A program made the translations under genes and the position numbers. A stretch of DNA of 12,967 nt from Oscillospiraceae bacterium (GTDB taxonomy: Bacteria > Bacillota > Clostridia > Oscillospirales > Acutalibacteraceae), in NCBI GenBank assembly GCA_022508705.1, contig JAFLUO010000050.1, positions 1 to 12,967 on the forward strand. Direction: 5' to 3'. Below the pieces are notes generated by a model. The model saw nothing but the letters and a program-made list of their open reading frames with translations, was not told where the DNA came from and searched no databases. Positions 7,104 through 12,967 of this stretch are shown one piece after another (within the stretch, counting starts at the first letter, position 1; each line of letters opens with the position of its first letter).

Positions 7104-8190
7104 AACTCACGAACCTCTTTTCCATATTTCAAAGCGGACTGACGTTTCACGCTCTAAAGGAATTATCATTCGAATTATCGCAATTCTTGCAGCTCTAATT
7201 GTTTGCGGAATTGTTACCAAAATTTTCACTGGCGATGACCCTGTTTCCATTTTCAAAACAATTTATCTCGGAGCTTTCGGCACAGGTAGAACGCTTGTTA
7301 CCATTCACGAAATCGCAATTCTTCTTTGCGTGTCCCTTGCGGTTACACCTGCATTCAGAATGCGATTTTGGAACACAGGTGCTGAGGGTCAGGTACTTAT
7401 CGGCTGTCTTTCAACTGCGATGTGTATGTTCTACCTTGGAGGTAAAGTCCCTGACGGATTGCTCATTTTGATAATGACTATTTTTGCAATAGTTTCGGGT
7501 ATTGTTTGGGCAGTTATCCCCGCTTTTTTCAAGGCTCATTGGGGAACGAATGAAACGCTTTTTACACTTATGATGAACTATGTTGCAATTCAGCTTGTTG
7601 AATTTTTCTTAAAAGTTGCCGACAAGAGTGGTTCAAACGTTGTAGGCCCCGACCTTTTAACACACGGTTGGTTCCCAAAACTCTTTGGCACAAACTATTT
7701 GCTAAATATTTTCATTGTAGCCGTACTTACTGCCGTTCTTTATATTTACTTAAATTACAGCAAGCACGGGTATGAAATTTCCGTTGTCGGAGAAAGCGAA
7801 AACACGGCAAGATATATCGGCATTAACGTAAAAAAAGTAATTGTTCGTACAATGGCAGTTTCAGGTGCTATTTGCGGTATAGCGGGTCTTTTGCTTGTTG
7901 GCGGCTCTTCCCACTCTATTGACTCAAATCTTGTTGGCGGCAGAGGATTTACCGCAATAATGGTTTCATGGCTTGCAAAGTTTAATCCCGTTACAATGGT
8001 TTTAACGTCACTGCTCATAGTTTTTCTTGAGCGCGGAGCTGACGAAGTTTCATCAAAGTTCGGTCTTAATGCAGACTTTGCAGAAATCTTAACGGGTATT
8101 ATTCTTTTCTTCATTATCGGCTGTGAATTCTTTATTAACTATAAAATCAACTTTAACCGCAATAAAAAGCATGTAAAGGAGGACAAATAA
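7084..8190 (+). CDS. Nucleoside ABC importer permease 1 (NupP-like)
   Basis: Integral membrane subunit of the nucleoside importer, BPD_transp_2 family (PF02653), 368 residues. After a basic cytoplasmic N-terminus (MKNRKIKTHEPLFHISKRT) come multiple hydrophobic segments, the first at about 27-47. The conserved block FWNTGAEGQ lies near residues 94-102, the mark of the first permease in BMP-linked systems. The cytoplasmic coupling loop reads ISVVGESENTARYIGINVKK (near 232-251) and would dock on the ATPase. The C-terminus is lysine-rich. The ATG overlaps the ATPase gene by 20 nt and has AAAGGAG at 7068-7074, nine nt upstream. The second permease starts one base after this stop codon, so the two are almost certainly made together as a heterodimer. 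Confidence 0.93.
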   Translation: MKNRKIKTHEPLFHISKRTDVSRSKGIIIRIIAILAALIVCGIVTKIFTGDDPVSIFKTIYLGAFGTGRTLVTIHEIAILLCVSLAVTPAFRMRFWNTGAEGQVLIGCLSTAMCMFYLGGKVPDGLLILIMTIFAIVSGIVWAVIPAFFKAHWGTNETLFTLMMNYVAIQLVEFFLKVADKSGSNVVGPDLLTHGWFPKLFGTNYLLNIFIVAVLTAVLYIYLNYSKHGYEISVVGESENTARYIGINVKKVIVRTMAVSGAICGIAGLLLVGGSSHSIDSNLVGGRGFTAIMVSWLAKFNPVTMVLTSLLIVFLERGADEVSSKFGLNADFAEILTGIILFFIIGCEFFINYKINFNRNKKHVKEDK

Positions 8191-8191
8191 T

Positions 8192-9175
8192 ATGGACGCA
8201 ATTGCTCAATTTATCTCCCGTGCAATTTTACAGGGAACTCCCCTTCTTTACGGCGCAACAGGTGAAATAATTACGGAAAAATCGGGTAACTTAAATCTCG
8301 GTATTCCCGGCATTATGTATATAGGCGCAATTTCAGGCGTTATCGGCGGTTTCTTCTATCAAAACGGAGCACAGTCGGTTGACCCGGCACTCGCCGTTAT
8401 CATTCCCCTTTTGTGCTGCCTTTTGGGTTCGTTGCTCACATCTCTTCTTTACTGTTTCTTGACAGTTACACTTAAAGCAAACCAAAATGTTACCGGTCTT
8501 GCCATCACAACATTCGGTGTTGGTTTCGGTAACTTTTTCGGCGGTTCGCTTATTAAGATTTTGAGAAGCGACGTTCCTTATCTTTCACTTGTTAAAATAG
8601 CAAGAGCATATAAAACAACGATTTTCCCGTTTGCTGATGATATGGGCAGCTTTGGGCAGATGATTTTTTCACACGGTTTCATGGTTTATTTAGCTATTGT
8701 TATTGCACTTGTTTCCGGTTTTATTCTTAAAAAGACCAAAGCTGGCTTACACCTTCGTTCAGTCGGTGAAAATCCTGCAACTGCCGACGCTGCCGGTATT
8801 AACGTCACTCTTTACAAATATCTTGCAACGTCAATCGGCGGTATGATTGCGGGTCTCGGCGGTCTTTTCTACATTATGGATTACAGCAACGGTATTTGGT
8901 CAAATAACGGCTTCGGCGACAGAGGCTGGCTTGCAATTGCAATCGTTATTTTCTCAATTTGGAAGCCAAGCATGTCCATTTTAAGTTCTTACCTTTTCGG
9001 TGCATTATACATTCTTTTCAACTATATCAATGTTCCAATGACTTATATTCCGCTTATTCAAATGTTACCTTATGCAGTTACAATTATTGTTCTTATAGCT
9101 ACGAGCATTCGTAAAAAGCGTGAAAATCAACCGCCACAGGCTCTTGGTATTACATATTTCCGAGAAGAAAGATAA
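8192..9175 (+). CDS. Nucleoside ABC importer permease 2 (NupQ-like)
   Basis: Second membrane subunit of the importer, same BPD_transp_2 family but shorter (327 residues), as in NupQ/YufQ. Seen: GEIITEKSGNLNLGIPGIM (24-42), the short-permease hallmark near the first membrane turn, several hydrophobic segments, and a coupling loop LRSVGENPATADAAGINV near residues 190-206 that matches the one in permease 1. The C-terminal end RKKRENQPPQA is basic and cytoplasmic. A very strong AAAGGAGG (8175-8182) sits nine nt before the ATG, inside the end of permease 1. The next gene, a flavoprotein, begins 18 nt after the stop codon, so transcription probably continues into it. Confidence 0.93.
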   Translation: MDAIAQFISRAILQGTPLLYGATGEIITEKSGNLNLGIPGIMYIGAISGVIGGFFYQNGAQSVDPALAVIIPLLCCLLGSLLTSLLYCFLTVTLKANQNVTGLAITTFGVGFGNFFGGSLIKILRSDVPYLSLVKIARAYKTTIFPFADDMGSFGQMIFSHGFMVYLAIVIALVSGFILKKTKAGLHLRSVGENPATADAAGINVTLYKYLATSIGGMIAGLGGLFYIMDYSNGIWSNNGFGDRGWLAIAIVIFSIWKPSMSILSSYLFGALYILFNYINVPMTYIPLIQMLPYAVTIIVLIATSIRKKRENQPPQALGITYFREER

Positions 9176-9183
9176 CTTTCAAC

Positions 9184-9189
9184 GGTGAT
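9184..9189 (+). promoter_or_regulatory. Shine-Dalgarno GGTGAT that fixes the flavoprotein start
   Basis: GGTGAT is complementary to the extended anti-Shine-Dalgarno (the GGTGATC part) and lies four nt before the ATG at 9194. An in-frame GTG at 9185 is part of this site itself and has no SD of its own, so the ATG at 9194 is the better start. Confidence 0.6.
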
Positions 9190-9193
9190 AATT

Positions 9194-10588
9194 ATGACAG
9201 ATAAATTTGACGTAATTATAATAGGTGCAGGTCCTTCGGGTATTTTTTGTGCTTATGAGCTTTTAAGCAAGAAACCGGACGTCAAAATTCTTATGATTGA
9301 AAAAGGCAGATCAATTGAACGCAGAGCCTGCCCAAAGCGTAAAACAAAAAAATGTGTAGGCTGTAACCCATGCTCAATTACCACAGGATTTGCAGGCGCA
9401 GGCGCATTTTCAGACGGTAAGCTTTCTCTTTCCCCTGATGTTGGCGGCAATCTGCCTGAAATTCTCGGATATGAAAAAACTATGGAGCTTCTTCGTGAAG
9501 CTGATAAGGTTTATCTTGATTTCGGTGCTGACGTTAACGTTTACGGAGTTGATAAGCAAAAAGAAATTGAGGAAATCCGAAGAAAAGCAATAAACGCGAA
9601 TTTAAAGCTTATTGAATGCCCCATACGCCATTTGGGAACTGAAGAGGGCTATAAAATTTACAGCAGACTTCAGCATCACCTTGAAGAAAAAGGCTGCAAT
9701 ATTATCTTTAATACAATGGTTGAGGATATTATTATCGAGGGGAATAAGGTTAAAGGCATTAAGGCAGGCGGCGAAACTTATTATTCCGACAGAATTGTTG
9801 CGGCAGTAGGCAGAGAAGGCGCAGAGTGGCTCAGCCATATTTGTAAAGATCACGGAATCGAAACGCAGGTCGGTACGGTTGATGTTGGCGTTCGTGTTGA
9901 GGTCAGAGACGAGGTAATGAAATTCTTAAACGAGAATCTTTACGAAGCAAAACTCGTTTATTACTCTCCTACTTTCGATGACAAAGTACGCACTTTCTGC
10001 ACTAACCCTTCCGGCGAGGTTGCTACGGAATATTATGACAACGGTCTTGCAGTTGTTAACGGCCACGCTTACAAATCTGCCGAATATAAAACAAATAATA
10101 CGAATTTTGCCCTGCTTGTTTCCAAGAATTTTACAAAGCCTTTTAAATCCCCTATTGAATACGGCAAACACATAGCACAGCTCAGCAATATGCTTTGCGA
10201 CGGAAAAATTCTTGTTCAGACTTACGGCGATTTCAAGCGAGGAAGAAGAACAACGCATGAAAGACTGTGTAGAAACAATCTTATTCCTACGCTTAAAGAT
10301 GCAGTTCCCGGTGATTTATCACTTGTATTCCCCCACAGAATTATGGTTGATATTCACGAGATGCTTGAGGCTCTTGATAAGGTAACTCCGGGCATTGCAA
10401 GCGATGAAACACTCCTTTACGGTGTTGAGGTTAAATTCTATTCAAACAAAGTTGTAGTTAACGGTGACTTTGAAACAAGCGTTAACGGACTTTATGCTAT
10501 CGGTGACGGTGCTTCCGTAACAAGAGGTCTTATGCAAGCTTCCTCAAACGGAATCAGCGTTGCGCGAAGCATTATGGCAACACTTTAA
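9194..10588 (+). CDS. COG2509-type FAD-dependent dehydrogenase, function unknown
   Basis: Predicted soluble flavoprotein, 464 residues from the ATG at 9194 (467 if an in-frame GTG at 9185 were used). Seen: N-terminal Rossmann FAD motif DVIIIGAGPSG (6-16); a cluster of four cysteines, Cys46, Cys54, Cys57 and Cys60 (spacing C-x7-C-x2-C-x2-C); the family block FAGAGAFSDGKLSLSPDVGG (66-85); and the C-terminal FAD-contact motif GLYAIGDGA followed by RGLMQASSNGISVARS. This order is typical of the uncharacterised FAD-dependent dehydrogenases of COG2509, distantly related to other NAD(P)/FAD oxidoreductases. Substrate and electron partner are not known to me. It is the last gene of the purine importer run, 18 nt after permease 2 and directly before an intrinsic terminator, so it is probably co-transcribed; whether it acts on nucleosides or bases is only a guess. 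Confidence 0.85.
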   Translation: MTDKFDVIIIGAGPSGIFCAYELLSKKPDVKILMIEKGRSIERRACPKRKTKKCVGCNPCSITTGFAGAGAFSDGKLSLSPDVGGNLPEILGYEKTMELLREADKVYLDFGADVNVYGVDKQKEIEEIRRKAINANLKLIECPIRHLGTEEGYKIYSRLQHHLEEKGCNIIFNTMVEDIIIEGNKVKGIKAGGETYYSDRIVAAVGREGAEWLSHICKDHGIETQVGTVDVGVRVEVRDEVMKFLNENLYEAKLVYYSPTFDDKVRTFCTNPSGEVATEYYDNGLAVVNGHAYKSAEYKTNNTNFALLVSKNFTKPFKSPIEYGKHIAQLSNMLCDGKILVQTYGDFKRGRRTTHERLCRNNLIPTLKDAVPGDLSLVFPHRIMVDIHEMLEALDKVTPGIASDETLLYGVEVKFYSNKVVVNGDFETSVNGLYAIGDGASVTRGLMQASSNGISVARSIMATL

Positions 10589-10597
10589 ATAAAAATT

Positions 10598-10623
10598 AAA
10601 CGGGGCTTAACGTCCCGTTTTTT
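10598..10623 (+). terminator. Intrinsic terminator ending the purine importer operon
   Basis: AAACGGGGC (10598-10606) pairs with GTCCCGTTT (10612-10620): nine bp with one G-U pair and loop TTAAC, running straight into six T (10618-10623). It begins 9 nt after the flavoprotein stop codon. The T-run touches the AAGG Shine-Dalgarno of the next gene (10624-10627), so any transcript of the ABC-F gene from upstream must read through this hairpin. Confidence 0.88.
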
Positions 10624-10636
10624 AAGGTATTAAATC

Positions 10637-12526
10637 ATGTTAATTACTCTAATTTCTGTTTCGAAAACCTTTCTTGATAAACCAATACTCAAAAACATTT
10701 CTCTGTCGGTTAACGATAGGGACAGAATCGGTTTGCTTGGAATTAACGGTGTCGGAAAGTCCACTCTTTTGAATATAATTTCAGGTGGTCTTTCTTATGA
10801 TGAAGGCACGATTTCCTCAAAGCCCGGTCTTAGAATAGGTTATCTTAAACAAAATGAAGCGTTAAACTCTTCAAATACTCTTAAAGAAGAAATTGAAGAC
10901 GCTTTAAAAGAGGTTTTTGAAACAAGAAAAGCAATCCAAGAAATAACATTAAAAATGGCAAATTCACCTAAAGACGAGTATGGAAGTCTTTCTGCCGAAT
11001 ATGATCGACTTACTAATATTTACAACGCCTTTGACGGTCATAATGCTGAAATCAGAATTAACACCGTTCTTAACGGAATGGGGTTCGGCTCGTTTGATAT
11101 GAACGGAAGAATATCACTGTTATCCGGCGGAGAAAAAATGAGATTTGCTATGTGCAAAATTCTTGTTCAAAATCCGGAGCTTTTAATTCTTGACGAGCCC
11201 ACAAACCATCTTGATTTTGAAATGCTCAGCTGGCTTGAGCAGTACCTTTCATCTTATAAGGGTGCGGTTATTGTTGTTTCCCATGACAGATATTTTCTTG
11301 ATGCCGTTTCATCTGGTATTTGCGAGCTGGAAAACGGTGAATTAGTGCGTTACAAGGGCGGATACTCCTCGTTTTTAAAGCAAAAAGAAGAGCGAATAAA
11401 GGTACTGTCCCGTGAATATGAAAAGCAACAGCGAGAACTTGAGGAACTTCGTGATTATGTTCGCCGAAATATTGCAAAATCAAGCAGCACAAACAGTGTA
11501 GGCTCGCGTGTGAAAGCCCTTGAAAAGGCTGAACTACTTGCAAAGCCTAATCCGAAGCCGAAAGACCTTATTATTTCTTTTCCATTTGACATTGAACCGC
11601 ATAAAACTGTTCTTGAATGTAAGGATATGTCGCTTACAGTAGGCAAAGGTGAAAATGCCAAAACGCTTTTTCAAAATCTTAACCTTGAAATTCTCAAAGG
11701 TGAAAAGGTTGCTTTTGTGGGCAGAAACGGAATAGGCAAATCTTCCTTTCTAAAAGCTATCTTGAAAAAACTCCCATATTGCGGCTCTGTGAAATGGGGT
11801 GGAAATGTTAAAATTTCATATTTTGATCAAGAGCTTTCTTCTCTTGATTTAAACGCAACGGTAATAGACTCGGTTCACAGAAAATTCCCCACAAAGACTG
11901 AATATGAAATCCGCAGTATGCTTGCACGCTTTCTTATTGAAGATGAAGATGTTTTTAAGCGTGTTAAAGAAATGTCGGGAGCTAACAGGGCAAAAATTGT
12001 GTTTTGCATTATTTCCTTTGAGCGTTCCAATGCTCTTGTGCTTGACGAGCCTACCAATCATCTTGACTACAAGGCAAAAGAGGCTTTAGAGCTTGCTTTA
12101 AGGAATTACGAGGGTACAATTATAGCCGTTTCTCACGATAGATATCTGCTGCAATCTGTGCCGAATAAAATCATTGAAATGACAAGCGACGGTGCTGTTG
12201 TTTACAACGGAAATTATGATTATTATAAAGAACATAAAGTTGTATCTAATGCACAAGTAATGGAGAAAAAAGATAAAAGCAATAACGCCAAAGAGTATGA
12301 GGCTAACCGTAAAAACAAAGCCGAGGACAGAAAACGCAGAGCCAAGCTTATGAACCTCGAGAAAGAAATCGGTATTCTGCAAAATGAGATAGAAGATCTT
12401 AAAATTCTGTCCGCTTCGCAAGATGTAGTCAGCGATTATGTGCGATTATCGGAAATTCTTGATGAAATTTCTAATAAGCAAAACAAACTTGATGAGCTTG
12501 AAACTCAATGGCTTGAATTATCTTAA
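10637..12526 (+). CDS. ABC-F family ATPase (ribosome-associated, Uup/YdiF-like)
   Basis: Soluble ABC-F protein, 629 residues, no membrane segments; members bind the ribosomal E site and relieve stalling or antibiotic block. Domain 1: Walker A GINGVGKS (35-42), signature LSGGE (162-166), Walker B LLILDE (182-187) followed by PTNHLD, switch His216. A long charged inter-domain linker (about 240-310, with YEKQQRELEELRDYVRRN) is the tRNA-interacting arm. Domain 2: Walker A GRNGIGKS (362-369), altered signature MSGAN (446-450) instead of LSGGE, normal Walker B ALVLDEPTNHLD (466-477), switch His500. The C-terminal part (540-625) is a charged coiled coil as in Uup/YdiF. The first ATG has AAGG nine nt upstream. 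The gene follows a terminator by 14 nt with no clear promoter of its own. Whether it is a housekeeping translation factor or a resistance protein cannot be decided; the C-terminal coiled coil favours the housekeeping type. Confidence 0.93.
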   Translation: MLITLISVSKTFLDKPILKNISLSVNDRDRIGLLGINGVGKSTLLNIISGGLSYDEGTISSKPGLRIGYLKQNEALNSSNTLKEEIEDALKEVFETRKAIQEITLKMANSPKDEYGSLSAEYDRLTNIYNAFDGHNAEIRINTVLNGMGFGSFDMNGRISLLSGGEKMRFAMCKILVQNPELLILDEPTNHLDFEMLSWLEQYLSSYKGAVIVVSHDRYFLDAVSSGICELENGELVRYKGGYSSFLKQKEERIKVLSREYEKQQRELEELRDYVRRNIAKSSSTNSVGSRVKALEKAELLAKPNPKPKDLIISFPFDIEPHKTVLECKDMSLTVGKGENAKTLFQNLNLEILKGEKVAFVGRNGIGKSSFLKAILKKLPYCGSVKWGGNVKISYFDQELSSLDLNATVIDSVHRKFPTKTEYEIRSMLARFLIEDEDVFKRVKEMSGANRAKIVFCIISFERSNALVLDEPTNHLDYKAKEALELALRNYEGTIIAVSHDRYLLQSVPNKIIEMTSDGAVVYNGNYDYYKEHKVVSNAQVMEKKDKSNNAKEYEANRKNKAEDRKRRAKLMNLEKEIGILQNEIEDLKILSASQDVVSDYVRLSEILDEISNKQNKLDELETQWLELS

Positions 12527-12543
12527 ACTATAATAATAAAACC

Positions 12544-12967
12544 TTAAAACGCCGTCGGAAGAACCGAATATTCGGGTTTGTTCGACGGTATTTTTGTCCC
12601 CTTTAGTCTTTCGGCTGAAAATACCGCATTTTTACCGTATTTTTCCTTTATTAAGATAGATGCGTTTTCTTCAAAGTCGAGCTTTTCACGGCGCGCTATA
12701 TTATACTGGATATCTATTTGGTGCGGATTTTTATAGCCCGTAAGATTATATGTGCGAACTGTTACGGAGCGGATATTTCTTCTCCACTCGAAATTATTTT
12801 TGAAAAGCTCAAAGGCATTTTCGCTTATTTCCTTTTCGTTATCTGTCGGAAAAATTAAATTTAAGGAGTACGATACAACCTCAAGATTATCTGTTTTAAT
12901 GGTTAATTGCAGAGAATTTGCCTCTAATTGCTCTGAAATAAGCTTTTCGGAAACAATGCACGATAAT
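12544..12967 (-). CDS. dinB: DNA polymerase IV-like (Y-family), C-terminal part only
   Basis: Translesion polymerase of the Y family; only the last 140 residues lie in the window, reading leftwards from the right edge to TAA at 12546-12544. The visible part is the little-finger domain: SEKLISEQLEANSLQLTIKT, then EISENAFELFKNNFEWRRNI, then RSVTVRTYNL, matching the ELF...N..W..PIRS.GVR pattern of DinB. After it comes RREKLDFEENASILIKEKYG, equivalent to the (K/R)REK...L...ID.IR.RFG tail, and an ending PEYSVLPTAF. The catalytic palm and fingers lie outside the window, so activity cannot be judged. At the usual position of the beta-clamp motif (QLSLF type, before RREK) this protein reads QIDIQ. 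Convergent with the ABC-F gene. Another Y-family protein such as UmuC-type is possible but less fitting. Confidence 0.78.
   Translation of the reverse strand, partial: LSCIVSEKLISEQLEANSLQLTIKTDNLEVVSYSLNLIFPTDNEKEISENAFELFKNNFEWRRNIRSVTVRTYNLTGYKNPHQIDIQYNIARREKLDFEENASILIKEKYGKNAVFSAERLKGTKIPSNKPEYSVLPTAF
12552..12595. terminator. Probable bidirectional terminator between ABC-F and dinB-like genes
   Basis: CCGTCG (12552-12557) pairs with CGACGG (12583-12588), enclosing a 12-bp palindrome CCGAATATTCGG (12564-12575). Read rightwards, TATTTTT follows (12589-12595), giving a terminator for the ABC-F gene 25 nt after its stop. Read leftwards, CGTTTTAAGG follows, so it may also serve the convergent dinB-like gene. 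The stem is imperfect between its outer and inner parts. It lies inside the dinB coding end. Confidence 0.65.

Noticed and set aside
7755..8114. Minus-strand 119-residue reading frame in permease 1
   Set aside because: Antisense shadow of a well-conserved permease region; no SD or recognised motif.
9185..9187. GTG start for the flavoprotein
   Set aside because: The GTG is part of the GGTGAT Shine-Dalgarno for the ATG at 9194 and has no upstream SD of its own.
11960..12030. Frameshift in ABC-F domain 2
   Set aside because: Reading frame, spacing from signature to Walker B, and family residues on both sides are intact; only the signature residues differ.
12098..12421. Minus-strand 107-residue reading frame
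   Set aside because: Lies wholly within the ABC-F C-terminal coding region and encodes a low-complexity hydrophobic sequence without SD; a shadow of the real gene.
1..12967. Defence island, mobile element, CRISPR or prophage
   Set aside because: All reading frames of size belong to metabolic, transport, translation or repair families; no transposase, integrase, repeat array or terminal inverted repeats were seen.

Overview
The window reads as ordinary chromosomal DNA from a low-GC Gram-positive bacterium, most likely an anaerobic gut-type member of the Clostridia (Ruminococcaceae/Oscillospiraceae-like). The reasons are AT-rich DNA, strong AAAGGAG-type ribosome binding sites, a lipobox lipoprotein as the binding subunit of an ABC importer, and the Firmicutes style of the encoded families (nupNOPQ-like transporter, Xpt, COG2509 flavoprotein, clostridial ABC-F and DinB). 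This placement is an inference from style; no 16S or marker gene is present.

Left part, minus strand (1-3299): a malQ-glgP maltodextrin/glycogen breakdown pair, transcribed leftwards. malQ (4-alpha-glucanotransferase) is complete. glgP (alpha-glucan phosphorylase) starts inside the last codons of malQ and runs off the left edge without its PLP-lysine region. Together they would turn malto-oligosaccharides or glycogen into glucose-1-phosphate and longer acceptors. A good sigma-A-type promoter (TTGACT-17-TATAGT) lies just upstream of malQ.

Centre, plus strand (3533-10588): a probable purine salvage operon. It encodes xanthine phosphoribosyltransferase (xpt), a BMP-family nucleoside-binding lipoprotein, an ABC ATPase with two nucleotide-binding domains, two BPD_transp_2-type permeases, and a COG2509-type FAD-dependent dehydrogenase of unknown role. 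The transporter should import nucleosides, and Xpt would salvage the derived xanthine as XMP. xpt has a promoter (TTGTTT-17-TATAAT) whose predicted leader of about 25 nt is too short for a purine riboswitch. A terminator-like hairpin between the lipoprotein and ATPase genes probably makes the binding protein more abundant than the membrane complex. Its 3' arm can also pair with the ATPase ribosome binding site. The operon ends in a clear intrinsic terminator at 10598-10623.

Right part: an ABC-F family ATPase (10637-12526, plus) starts 14 nt after that terminator. Its second ABC signature motif is degenerate. It converges on the 3' end of a minus-strand dinB-like gene (DNA polymerase IV little-finger domain), which enters from the right edge. 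A hairpin inside the dinB coding end looks like a terminator usable from both sides.

I see no mobile element, CRISPR array, tRNA, rRNA or defence island, and no wholly new system. The most useful leads are the attenuator/RBS switch, the Cys-rich flavoprotein joined to nucleoside uptake, the degenerate ABC-F site, and possible operators in the malQ/xpt divergent region. No gene-free stretch exceeds 300 bases; the longest is the 233-base malQ/xpt divergent region.
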